NCBI GenBank assembly: GCA_037349105.1
Contig: JAYJMM010000106.1
Coordinates: 2,418,001-2,482,000, forward strand
DNA from: Limnomonas spitsbergensis
Taxonomy: Eukaryota > Chlorophyta > Chlorophyceae > Chlamydomonadales
Direction: 5' to 3'
DNA: 64,000 bases
This document shows, piece after piece, positions 57,001 to 64,000 of this stretch. The notes beneath the pieces were generated by a model. That model saw only the letters and a program-made list of their open reading frames with translations, was not told where the DNA came from and made no database searches. Numbering within the stretch: the first letter of the stretch is position 1; each line of letters begins with the position of its first letter. The translations under genes and the position numbers were made by a program.

Positions 57001-60000
57001 AGAATAACCAGCTACCGTATACAACGCCTGTGAAAACGACGTCAACAGCACTAGCTGATTAACAAGGCTCCGTTTCCTCTGTTGCTGAGCCACTGGAAAG
57101 ATGGTCATCGTCAAACAAAGCTTTCCATGTCAATGTAAGGGGGGCGAAGGACCCCGAGGGGAACAGGCCGGGTGAAGCACATTCAGAAGAGCAGCACAGA
57201 CGTTCCTACAACCCCCTCCTGCCCCTATCCTCCTACAACCTACCCCCCATGTGCCCCCTTCCTGCCTCCTCCTCCAGCCCACGTCATCCTACCCCGCATA
57301 CAACCTACCCCCCCCCCCTCATACTTCCTCCTCCCACCCCACTCACCTTCCCCCCTAATTCCTCACCCTCCTGCCCCCCCCTCTACCTCCCCACCTCCTC
57401 CCCCTCTCATCCTCCTTCCCCAGTCATCCTGCCAGCTCCCCCCCCCCCTACCCTCCTCCGCCCACCCTCTCCTCCTTCACCCTCTCCTCGTCCCCTCATG
57501 CCCCCTCCCCCCACCTCTCCTGCCCCCTCCCCCTTCACCCCCTCACCTCCTGACCAGGTTGAGAATAACCTCTGACAGCGTTGACCACACATACAGGCGG
57601 CCGGCCATGTCCACCGTCAAGATCTTTGTATTGCTGTGCCGGTCGAAATGCACCGTCTTAACGGGCTCGTCCTGCGCCCGCATGCACTGCAGCTGCCGCC
57701 CGTCCTCCGCCGACCACATGCGGACCGTGCAGTCCTCGCCCGAGGAGATGATGTGCGTACCGTCACTGTTGATGCAGCAGCTGAGCACGACGCCGTCGTG
57801 CCCCTCCATGCTAATGAGCGGCTCCAGGGTCAGCGTGTCCCAGATCACAACCTTGCCGTCGTTCCCGCAACTAATGATCTTGGCTGATTCCTTGCCGAAG
57901 ACGGCGTGGCGGATCAAGCCCTCGTGGCAGTACACGCTGTTCTTGACGTTGTTGAGCGCATCGACGAACACTAAGTTCGGGAACGGGACGCTGTCAGAGC
58001 ACCAAGCAAGCACCTGCAGCAACGACAGCGTAGACCTTCAGCTTACAGGATTTATAACTCATGGCTCAGGTTAAGGGTTGGGTGTGCGAACAAGCCCACC
58101 AAGCGAGCGCCTGCAACGACGTCAGTGTTGACCCTAAGGTTTCAGAATAGAGGGCTCGGGGCTCAGGCTTAGGGTTCAGTATTTAGGGTAAAGGGTTCAA
58201 GGATGCTGCCTGGGTAGCAACCGAGCACGTGCAGCGCAGTTCGTGCATCCTACCAACCTGCGTGCCATCGCTTGAGATGCAGTACCGCACGTTCTTGGCC
58301 TGGTCAAGCTCCTCGACGTGGATGCTCACGCGCTGCTCGGCACTCTCCAGGTCCCAGGCGACGATGGTGTGGTCGGCAGCGCCGCAGCTGATAATGACAT
58401 GGGAGCCGTCTTCCATGGGGTAGCACATGCTGGTGAGCACCGGCCCCTACAAAAGGGTTTAGGGTTTATAGGGTTGAGAGTCAAGGGTTTTAACCTCTGT
58501 CTTAATTCAGGGGGAGGGAGGGCGAGGCAGGCCATCAAGGCATCGATCTGGGTATGTCTGTCTGTGGAGTGTCTATCTTAAGCCTGGGGGGAGACCCGAG
58601 GCAGGCCACCAAGGCATCGATCTGGATATAGGATTAAGCCCTTAACCCTGTCCAGAGGCAGGCAACGTCAGGGACCCAGGCCATCAAGGCATCGGTCTGG
58701 GTGCGTTTTGGGGGATAATGTGTGGGGGGGGGGAGCATAGGACGGTGGGACACTGGGACAGCACCTGTCGATGATGAACACCTTTAGATTGCACAGCACT
58801 GGGAGACACTGCGATGTACAAGGATCCGAGGATGGGGATATGTCCCTTGGATCCGTCGGTTTCCTGTCGGTCACTGTGTATGTGCAGGGTGCACCTGAGA
58901 GTCAGGTGCAGTGCATCGGAGTGGGGCCTATGGTTTTACGCGGATCACTGAGAGAGGGCGAGGGGAGTCAGTCTGTGAGGGAAGGGTAGCAGGGAGCTTG
59001 GGATGAGGGGATGGGGGCGGGGTGCAAGCGGCAGCGGGGGGCGATGGCGGGGGCGGGTGATGGAGTCTGAGCGGCGGCGGGAGGGAGCATGGGCGAAATG
59101 GGGGGGGGGGACGGAGGCTTAGTGCCGGTACAGGGGTGCTTGGACGAGGGACGGGGATGGAAGCCAGGCGGAGGCCAAGGGGCATGGATAGAAGGGCGGG
59201 GGGCAGAGGCTGAGCGGTGGCGGGGAGGCATGGACAGGGGAGCGGAGGACAGAGGCTGGGCGGCAGCAAGGGGGAATGTGCGGGGGGACCGGTGACGGAG
59301 GCCAAGCGGCGGCGGGGGGGCACATGCATGGGGACGGGTGAGAGAGGCCAAGCGGCGGCAGGGGGGCACATGCGTGGAGACGGTGACGGAGGCCAAGCGG
59401 CGGCGGGGGGGCACATGCGTGGGGACGGGTGACTGGGCGGGTGCGCACCTTGTGCCCGTCTTCATAGTGGCGGTAGTCTCTGCCCGTGTTGCTGTCCCAG
59501 GAGTAAATGCTGCCCTTGGCCCCCCCAACGATGACGTAGGCGTCATCCAGCGAGATGCTGCAGCACACGAGCGGCTCCTCAGGGTGGCCCAGCGTCTGCA
59601 GCTGCTTCATCTCCCGCTGGTCCCACAGGATGACTTTTGAGTCCTCCTGCACCGTGACGAAGAAGCTGCTGTCGTGGCTGCCAGTCCAGCACACCTGGGG
59701 GGAGTTTGTTTTTGCAGGCGTTGATTAGGTACTAGTCTCAGGTCCTTCAAAGAAAGAAGCTGCAAAGAAGCTGCTGTCGTGGCTGACGGTTTAGCAAACC
59801 TGGGGGTGTGTTTCATAGGGCACTATTCAGCTACAAGTTTCAGCTACATCACAGGGACAGAGAGGCTTGTGTCGTGGCAGCCTGTCCAGCAGACCTGGGC
59901 ATTGAGGGACTCTTCATGTTCTTAAGGGGGGGTGCTCCCATCTACTCCTCAGCTACATCAGGGGCTCTGGCCGGGAAGCCTGGCGCAGCCACCCCTGTCA

Positions 60001-60624
60001 CCCTGGCCCTCGGGCCAACCATGGATGGTCAAAGGTATTTCCCAATCAGCCCCTCCAGCCTTCACCCACGGTGAGGAGCAGGAGGGGGGCCCTGAGGGCG
60101 GAAGCAGTGCGGCTAAACCCAGCGCAGCCTGCCACAAGCGCGTTGTTTTCCCTCAGGAAACCAGAGGGGAATAGCACGCTTTTGGCAGGCTGCGCTGGGG
60201 TTAGCCCCAGTGGTGGCTGTCCTTGTGGCTGTCCAGCAGCCCAAGGTGGTCTAATGCGGACTGAAACATGCACTGGCGGTCACAGCGAATCGATCGGGCA
60301 TGGCGTCCACTGAGTCACTATGATTACCAGAATGGTAGTTGGGGGATTTCCCATTGGCGACAATACATGGCTTGAATTTGCGCTTGCTATTTTCGTTTCG
60401 CTGGCAGGGGCGGGATGTCTGGTACTGGTTCCGATCAGAGCTGTGTCTGGTACACTGCGGACGTGACGCTGGACATGGATTGCGACCCTCCGCACCTCGT
60501 GGCCACGCAGGGTTGTCAAGAGCTCTCCGTTCTGCGTTTTCCAAATGAACGTCTCCACGTCCTTGCCGCCTGACACGACGATTTTGCCATCCTTGCTTAT
60601 GTTAGAGATTGTAGGAGGGGCGTA
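41270..60624 (-). CDS. WD40-repeat / TRPV-like cation channel fusion (5' end missing)
   Basis: Twenty-two exons keep one frame of 5,406 nt (1,801 aa plus stop): 60,624-60,496; 59,694-59,449; 58,446-58,258; 58,013-57,547; 56,668-56,437; 56,096-55,976; 55,533-55,151; 54,907-54,690; 54,285-54,165; 53,526-53,299; 52,602-52,438; 51,795-51,601; 51,312-51,037; 50,391-50,052; 49,599-49,451; 47,998-47,817; 46,817-46,619; 45,541-45,380; 44,936-44,871; 44,052-43,867; 43,490-43,107; 42,037-41,270. Residues 1-990 hold about 21-23 WD40-like blades (VILWDQREMKQL, VVIWDTLTLEPL, VMMWDVEQRELL). About 991-1,280 is a helical linker resembling the TRPV ankyrin/pre-S1 region. About 1,281-1,546 has six membrane helices and a pore loop. 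The tail has coiled coils. It is probably a gated cation channel in the plasma or ciliary membrane with a propeller scaffold inside the cell. The first exon has no start Met, so upstream exons are missing. One donor is GC (54,689). Confidence 0.85.
42618..43107 (-). repeat. 32-bp tandem repeat made of the S6-exon donor
   Basis: About 14 degenerate copies of CATTTACCAGAAG|GTGAGAGTAACC (minus strand). The real exon end is CATTTACCAAAAG|GTGAGAGTAACC at 43,107. Each unit repeats the last codons (IYQK), the donor and intron sequence with CCCTAAACCC. The unit length is mostly 32 bp. Confidence 0.9.
44650..44870 (-). repeat. GGCAT repeats with two copies of the 44,871 donor region
   Basis: CTGCAAGAGTAGGTACCCCC (44,667) and CTGCAAGAATAGGTGCCCCC (44,789) copy the true CTGCAGGATTAGGTATCCCC (44,871). 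They are separated by GGCATGGCATGGCATGG tracts around GCAAGCTTGC palindromes. Confidence 0.75.
45170..45360 (+). repeat. 67-bp tandem repeat in channel intron
   Basis: Three copies of a unit with GTCAGGCAGGCAATGAAGGC and GGCAGGAAACAGGGACACTC between the 44,936 and 45,541 exons. The copy nearest the exon loses similarity at the donor. Confidence 0.8.
45600..45690 (-). repeat. copy of the 45,541 exon acceptor
   Basis: GTGGGCGTACCGAAGGCCTG and TTCATAGAGGTCAAGGG at 45,626-45,662 copy GTGGGCGTACCAAACGCCTG and TTCATAGCGGTTAAGGG at the true exon start. A further GGCGGGAAGTT copy follows in both. Confidence 0.8.
46150..46605 (+). repeat. C-rich tandem repeat and donor copy downstream of exon 46,619
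   Basis: 46,165-46,520 repeats CCAGGTCACACTTCCCCTAC and CTTCTGGAGATG with a roughly 45-60-bp period, broken by a 24-bp C run at 46,411. At 46,548-46,580, ATTCACCTTGACCGGTACGT duplicates the real donor region at 46,613-46,632. Confidence 0.8.
46818..47440 (-). repeat. four or more copies of the 46,817 exon acceptor
   Basis: GAAGAAGGGGGCGGTACGGA and TGACGGAGCTGGGGTGTGCA mark the true exon start. Close copies lie at 46,878-46,920 and 46,998-47,042, and weaker ones at 47,285-47,355 and 47,405-47,440. Each contains GACGGAGCTG or a one-base variant, which is the acceptor on the minus strand. Confidence 0.85.
47660..47705 (-). repeat. copy of the 47,817 exon end
   Basis: GACTTTGCAGGTCAGTGATG and ACTTGAACCGGGACCTC resemble CACTTTTGTAGGTCCGTGAT and CACTTGCACCGGAACCTCC at the true exon (QVITDLQ). 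Confidence 0.65.
48008..48800 (+). repeat. about 31-bp G-rich tandem repeat in channel intron
   Basis: Roughly 25 units of GAGGCACGGAATTGAGGGGG plus GCACGTGGGAG. A longer combination with CGGAAACGACAGGGGTGCAT recurs about every 120 bp, a small higher-order pattern. Spurious long Pro/Cys/Ser-rich frames on the minus strand come from it. Confidence 0.9.
48938..49128 (+). mobile_element. MITE-like element, family A (forward copy)
   Basis: Starts CGTGTTTCTTTTTTCGTGAC and ends near TGGCTGAAAAACAACCATTGG. The core CCAGTCGTGAGCCGGTCCAG is close to the 3,660 and 29,090 copies. It lies in the intron between exons 49,599-49,451 and 47,998-47,817. Confidence 0.65.
49690..49760 (-). repeat. copy of the 49,599 exon acceptor
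   Basis: CTCTTGATCTGCTGGCTGAA then CTCACTGCGGTGGGCAGAC duplicates the exon start (CTTCTTGATCTGCTGGCTGA then CCCACTGCGACAGGG at 49,559-49,610). Confidence 0.8.
50560..50800 (+). repeat. GGATC-rich degenerate repeat
   Basis: Irregular GATCAGGATCTGTGTC-like units. The adjoining 50,400-50,520 stretch repeats GGGGACAGTGTCA, which starts at the 50,391 exon's polypyrimidine tract. Confidence 0.7.
50895..50995 (-). repeat. copy of the 51,037 exon end and donor
   Basis: CACACCTGCGGCTCCCTAAT then CCAGCCAGTAGTAGAGGGAC matches the true CGCACCTGTGGCTCCCGCGA then GCCAGCCAGTTGTAGAGGAA at 51,032-51,072. The copy covers about 16 codons and then decays. Confidence 0.85.
52135..52440 (-). repeat. about 91-bp tandem repeat made of the 52,438 donor
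   Basis: Three copies plus the original of TAATGCCCACCTTGTTATCT and GCCCCCACC (exon end GADNK, donor GTGGGC), each followed by TTAAGGGTTTGTAACCCT and CACTAGACAGTGAT. Copies start near 52,151, 52,240 and 52,333; the original is at 52,428. Confidence 0.92.
52610..52812 (+). mobile_element. MITE-like element, family A, with clear terminal repeats
   Basis: Begins CAGTTTTTTCTTAGTG and ends CACTAAAATAAACACTG, a near-perfect inverted pair. This is the best view of the family termini. It inserted directly beside the acceptor of exon 52,602. Confidence 0.7.
52868..53070 (+). repeat. 18-bp CTGCACGGGCTCGCACC tandem repeat
   Basis: About ten units of CACCCTGCACGGGCTCG, with a longer duplicated flank (GGACAGTCGTCTCCTATTTG at 52,990 and relatives at 52,834 and 53,079). 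Confidence 0.85.
53555..53805 (-). repeat. two copies of the 53,526 exon acceptor
   Basis: Minus-strand GATGGCAATATCGTGGTATA starts the true exon (DGNIVVYDVVHNETL). GACGGCAACATTGTTGTGCA (DGNIVVHNVDANVGH) at about 53,650-53,565 and GATGGCTACATTGTCATATA (DGYIVIYQ) at about 53,785 are copies in the upstream intron. Confidence 0.85.
55655..55770 (-). repeat. copies of the 55,976 exon end
   Basis: CGTACTGTTGGTCATGAAGT at 55,667 and CCCTCACTAGTGCTGACAGC at 55,742 resemble CCCTCACTTGTGCTGTTGGT then CATGAAGAG at the true donor. They lie in the next intron. Confidence 0.65.
56690..56960 (+). repeat. GGGTTTAGGG/GATTGAGGGTT intron repeat
   Basis: Repeated GGGTCAGGATTGAGGGTTAA and GGGTTCTAGGGATTAGG units with telomere-like GGGTTTAGGG. 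No coding content. Confidence 0.7.
57170..57545 (+). repeat. C/T-rich tract upstream of exon 56,668
   Basis: About 370 bp almost free of G on the plus strand (CCCCCTCCTGCCCC-like). It begins right at the 57,547 donor and fills the start of that intron. Simple sequence that could form triplex or G-quadruplex structures on the minus strand. Confidence 0.8.
58080..58135 (-). repeat. copy of the 58,013 exon acceptor
   Basis: CACCAAGCGAGCGCCTGCAA then CGACGTCAGTGTTGACCCT mirrors CACCAAGCAAGCACCTGCAG then CAACGACAGCGTAGACCTT at the true exon start. Confidence 0.75.
58990..59450 (+). repeat. G-rich minisatellite following exon 59,449
   Basis: Units of GGCCAAGCGGCGGCGGGGGG then CACATGCGTGGGGACGG, about 40 bp, clearest at 59,290-59,430 and decaying to 58,990. 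The copies abut the exon donor and include a GTGACTGG/GTGAGAGAGG block. Confidence 0.85.
59755..59905 (-). repeat. two copies of the 59,694 exon acceptor
   Basis: AAGCTGCTGTCGTGGCTGAC then GGTTTAGCAAACCTGGGG (59,766-59,804) and TGTGTCGTGGCAGCCTGTCC then AGCAGACCTGGG (59,870-59,900) copy the exon start AAGCTGCTGTCGTGGCTGCC then AGTCCAGCACACCTGGGG (VCWTGSHDSSF). The second copy keeps VCWTGCHD. Confidence 0.85.
60109..60208. repeat. 45-bp inverted repeat (foldback)
   Basis: Arms 60,109-60,154 and 60,164-60,208 pair with few mismatches (CCCAGCGCAGCCTGCCA against TGGCAGGCTGCGCTGGG) around a 9-base loop. It lies in the first channel intron, next to family A-like sequence at 59,820-60,060. Confidence 0.75.
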
Positions 60625-60769
60625 CTGGGGAGGGGGGGGAACCCTCAGAGCCAGAATACCCGCATGGCCATTACTTTGTCGGGTCCGAACCACCGCCTCA
60701 ATCATCTCAGGCTTCCCGAAAAAATTATCTGCGGAAGTGAGGTGACAGCAACATGGGTACAATTACCGG

Positions 60770-61290
60770 CAGGCGTGTATAGATAAATTAATAACAATGC
60801 ATCATTATTTAGCCACCTGCAGCATCAAAAGGCTGTATCTTGTTGGAGCCGAACATCTTTTGCTCTCTGTCCTACGCCCTCTCTTCCAACAGGTATCCCT
60901 CTTCAAGAAGTATTATAACATGGCTTGAAAATAAGAATCAATTAGTCAAGCTAGTGCAAGGAACCTTGGGTGGGAGGCTTGTCGATGGAAGAAGGAGTTT
61001 GGAATCTTACGAATGACAAGTAGGAAGATAACAAACGATGTGCTCACTATGGCCTTGTTATGAGAAGCAAGTACAAACCCTTCGTACGACGTGAGTGGGT
61101 TGGTGGCTCACTCTGGTTGTTGGCTTTTGCCAGCAAATGTTCTGGTCCCAACTCCGTACCGCAAGTCGGGACGAGCAAATTCTAAGCAAGGGACAGTCCA
61201 CTTTCTCATTTGTTTTCTTTTTCAAAGCCTGCTACATATCATAAAACAATAAAACAATCAGAAAAGCAATCCGTGAAGCCTTCTCATCCG
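60770..61290. other. no recognised feature
   Basis: The missing 5' exons of the channel gene should lie upstream on the minus strand, but no WD40-like exon could be found between 60,760 and 64,000. Confidence 0.4.
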
Positions 61291-61590
61291 CCAGCGTGAC
61301 CAAGTCGCCCACTTGCACTGTAATCCTTGTCCCAGTTTGGAAGAAGTCATCATTCATGAATTGGACCTCCCATGCCAATATCGTTCATGTTCGCTCTCTT
61401 CATACCGACCCCACCTTTCGATTTTCTGCCGCAGACCACATGGCACACATGGCACACATCTACACAGCCACCCAACCAACATTCGGCACTCCCAAGTGGC
61501 AACTGCAACTCCTCATCATTGCTAACACAGAGGTCCTCGTTCGCTTCTACCCTGTCCCACCACCCACAGCTCCGGCCGATTCAACTGTGC

Positions 61591-61648
61591 ACCCACGATC
61601 TGCCCATGGCCACCTATGCCCCTGGGTGGCCATGGGCAGATCGTGGGC
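61591..61648. repeat. 24-bp perfect-type hairpin
   Basis: ACCCACGATCTGCCCATGGC plus CACC (61,591-61,614) pairs with its inverse at 61,625-61,648 (23 of 24 positions) around a 10-base loop. Further partial copies of the arms in both orientations follow to 61,735. Confidence 0.85.
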
Positions 61649-62159
61649 ACCCATGGCCACCCGGATCTTCGTGGGTGCCCATGGCCACCCGGATCTGCCC
61701 ACGATCTACCCATGGCGACCCACCTGGAACCACACCTGCCCACCGTCTGCACCCACTCACCCTACTGTAGCGTTCCATGCTACTTGCTTCTTAGGCTCTA
61801 CAAGACGTACCAAGGGACGTTTTGGTATATCATGGAATGTGTAGAATGATAAGAGAGAGATCTTGAAGACGCAGAAAATCTAGAGCGAGGAGGGGCTCTT
61901 TACACGGAAACAAATATACCATATTCTTTAGAATCCTATCAAGGGTTACAATACCTATGCCAGTCCCAACTTCCCGGCTCGCATGCCAGATGGCAACACC
62001 CCGCTGGCTTCTCTGTAGCCTCCCTATTGCACACACGCACCCCTGCCTAACCCTATTCCACATGCCCCACTCACCTTTGTCCCTGTCCTTTTGGATGAAC
62101 TCCGTTCCCTCTACCCCCCTACTTATCCACTTGCTTCACCGTTGCTCCCTGCATGCTAC

Positions 62160-62560
62160 ACATACATGGCTTGTGTACAAGTTGCTGCCGGTGCCAACTT
62201 GCTTGGGGCTGCCTTTTACTTCACTGTCGATGGCTCCACCCATACAGTAAACCCTACTGGAAAATATGAAACGAACACTATCACCAGGGCTGAACTTAGT
62301 GGCATCCAAGCTGCCCTCGATCATGCCCACACACCTTCCGACCCCGCCTTGACCATTGCCCCTTCCCTTACTATCTTCAATGACAGTCTCTGCAGCATCC
62401 ACCTCATACAGAATGCTGTCTCTACCCGCATGATCTCCTTGAGGACAAGCAGGCACCGCTCCTCCTGGCCATTCTGCCTTTTCCATCCATCGTCTTCGAC
62501 GTTCCCTTGAAAACAGTCCACCCGACTGCCTCTCCACCTGTTCTTACTGACCCGCCATAG
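62160..62560 (+). pseudogene. RNase H remnant of a non-LTR retrotransposon
   Basis: The frame reads ANLLGAAFYFTVDGSTHTVN, ETNTITRAELSGIQAALDHA, LTIFNDSLCSIHLIQ. The GA..Y start, the ITRAEL..I.AAL helix with its Glu and the DS.CSIHLI strand with its Asp are typical of RNase H domains in LINE polyproteins. The first catalytic Asp (usual YTDGS) is replaced (YTYMA). Near 62,440 the family's next helix (LEDKQAPLLLAIL) is in another frame, so a frameshift is present. No reverse transcriptase is seen upstream. Dead 3' fragment; the downstream extent to about 63,830 is inferred. Confidence 0.75.
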
Positions 62561-63724
62561 TCCCTTTTCCCCTTTAAAGGCATACAGACCGGGGCTTGAG
62601 CGTCTCGTCAATCTTTACTTCCCAATATCCACGCCGCATCATCGTTCTCTTTTATTTTCATGGCCGGCTAAACACGCAGCAAACGTCTCCTCTTTACCCG
62701 AGGGGGTGGGGGCCAAAAAGTCAAACACCCCATCAGAAAAAAAACGGCTTTACCCAGTGTTCTCTATCCAAATGCGGCACTCTTCTACACGCCACTTTTC
62801 CCTCACGCAGGGCATACTAGCAGTCCGTCTCCGCACCACTCAGCCTTGTGGACGGCTAAGTTCTCTTCCACATGTACTACACGACTCCTGTTGGCTCATC
62901 TACCGATGGCCTTTGCCCCTTCTGTACCCCACCTCCTACTGGCCCACATGTTGTTGGGTCAGGCACTGGGAGGCAGGGACACATTTTGTGTGGATAGTGC
63001 TCGCAGTCGGACACATATGCAAACCTCCTGTATATACCTACCATCACAACCAGGCCATCTGCCTGATCCAACGAAACCGCGTAGGAGGAGCATAAAGTGT
63101 CACGTCCTTTTTTAACAATTGCTTTTAAATTTGATAATTATCGAGAATGAGTCCTTTTATCATGGGTGCTACCCTAGCAGCTACCCTCCCTCAATGTGTC
63201 CATGACACGCACCCACCTCCTATGCACACTGAATGCTTCTCGCTGTCCCCCTGACACCCTCCGTTGCCTTCTAAGGTGTCCTCCTCTTTATTAAAGGCCT
63301 TACCGTTTCCAATCTCCACACATCTTCTCCCACCCGCCTTGCCAACCGGCCTTCCTTCTAATAAACCTTACGCAAGGAAAACAATTTATCGCGCCATACC
63401 CTTGGGGGGTTGGGCACCCTGGCCCCGTTGTATCACGTATTCACGTCACACCCAGATAATTCACACATTTTAAAAGACTAAAACTCTCTGAAGTTTCGCT
63501 TACGCATCACACAATTTTCACACCGACTTCTAAAATTCCACCGACACATTCTTGTTTCCTTCTCTATTTTCCTAGAAGGCGTCCAACCGAACGTTTTTGC
63601 ACCTACGTCATGTTTTATGACTGTGGCTAATCTTCTACACTATTCCCACGCTACTGCTCGGTGTTTGTGTGCTGGTTGCTTGCCCAGGGGGGTCACCTGT
63701 TTGGTTTGCTCGCTGTCCTAGCAT

Positions 63725-63830
63725 ATTTAGTGTCTGTACCGGTTTACGAACAAAAGTCCCATGCATGAAATGTGATACCCCGCTGGACTGTTAAAACTTC
63801 ACAAAAATGTTTCATCGTCAGGCTAGGCCA
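63725..63830 (+). repeat. possible retrotransposon 3' end
   Basis: TTTAGTG, ACCGGTTT.CGAACAA-like and CCGCTGGACT occur in the same order as at 34,595-34,668. It lies 1.3 kb downstream of the RNase H remnant, so it may be the 3' end of the same element. Confidence 0.45.
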
Positions 63831-63837
63831 GGTCATG

Positions 63838-63966
63838 CAGCTTGTACAGGTCATGGAGACTCATGCCGCCAGCCAGCCACTTAGGGGCATGCAAGGCGCG
63901 ACAAAGCCAAAGGCATCACCCGAGTTCACCGTCAGCACACACTCCTTCACAAAGCTCAAGAGGTGA
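63838..63966. other. possible coding exon of undetermined strand
   Basis: The stretch is open on plus (VMETHAASQPLRGMQGATKP, ending KLKR then TGA) and on minus (LSFVKECVLTVNSGDAFGFV). Composition is closer to the GC-rich exons than to its AT-rich surroundings. No family is recognised on either strand, and splice sites are ambiguous. It might be an upstream exon of the minus-strand channel gene or belong to another gene beyond the edge. Confidence 0.25.
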
Positions 63967-64000
63967 CAGGCTGGACACCATTTTTCATTCTGTGTGCGGA

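Larger units (their letters stand above)
51037..60624 (-). other. WD40 propeller region of the channel gene
   Basis: Thirteen exons. Typical blades are GKIVVSGGKDVETFIW, SIYSWDSNTGRDY, IISSGEDCTVRMWSAEDG, LIAGCCSDGCVILWNAVSG, EILSSGADAKVILWDW, KIAVTESNGNVMIWS and RLVTCGEDSVIAIWD. Counting W-D-like strand ends gives 21-23, enough for three seven-bladed propellers. One less typical exon (54,907-54,690; IRTYDFVVDREENGAFQDKK) lacks a clear blade and may be an inter-propeller loop. WD40 propellers are binding platforms with no catalysis, so an intracellular ligand- or protein-sensing role is inferred. Confidence 0.8.

Noticed and set aside
57172..58074. 300-codon plus-strand Pro-rich frame
   Set aside because: Made of a C/T-rich intron tract plus the antisense of a confident WD40 exon.
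58928..59546. Pro/Ala-rich minus frames of 160-190 codons
   Set aside because: Read-through of the 59,449 donor into a G-rich minisatellite.
60640..60745. DNFFGKPEMIEAVVRTRQ as an upstream channel exon
   Set aside because: An acceptor (CTTCCGCAG) and a possible donor exist, but the phases do not join to exon 60,624, so I left it out.

Overview
This window is eukaryotic nuclear DNA. Its genes have many spliceosomal (GT-AG) introns, there are large tandem arrays and transposon-derived repeats, and no bacterial-style operons. The best-conserved gene is a plant/yeast-type (AroQ) chorismate mutase with a probable plastid transit peptide. Introns are rich in plant-telomere-like GGGTTTAGGG strings. 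I infer a photosynthetic protist, most likely a green alga, but the sequence alone does not name the species.

Layout. 0-1.1 kb: last exon of an unrecognised plus-strand gene. 1.1-4.0 kb: dispersed repeats. 4.0-11.9 kb (minus strand): an F-box-like/leucine-rich-repeat gene carrying about 95 tandem 69-bp repeats, with frameshifts and nonsense codons, so probably a pseudogene. 12.8-33.7 kb (plus strand): a six-exon chorismate mutase gene (310 codons) stretched over 21 kb, because intron 3 holds a 13.5-kb satellite of about 422 copies of a 32-bp unit. 33.7-41.2 kb: repeats, a 58-bp tandem array, an N-terminal coding exon at 36.3-37.0 kb (minus) and hairpin elements. 41.3-60.6 kb (minus): at least 22 exons (1,801 codons, 5' end not found) of a large protein joining many WD40 blades to a TRPV-like six-helix cation channel with a C-terminal coiled coil. 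60.7-64 kb: foldback elements and a degraded non-LTR retrotransposon with an RNase H remnant.

The genes are not obviously related in function; this is ordinary eukaryotic neighbourhood, not a cluster. The most striking property is structural. At a large share of the splice junctions I could locate, the adjoining intron contains one to about 14 degraded copies of that same junction (a few exon codons plus the splice site and intron flank). These 'splice-junction echoes' occur at donors and acceptors, in the chorismate mutase, in the WD40-channel gene and in both partial genes. They appear to be a main source of intron length here. I consider this the candidate undescribed phenomenon of the window.

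Limits: exon borders were placed by eye from splice consensus, phase and homology. The six chorismate mutase exons and the 22 channel exons keep a single reading frame throughout, which supports them. No transcript evidence was available.
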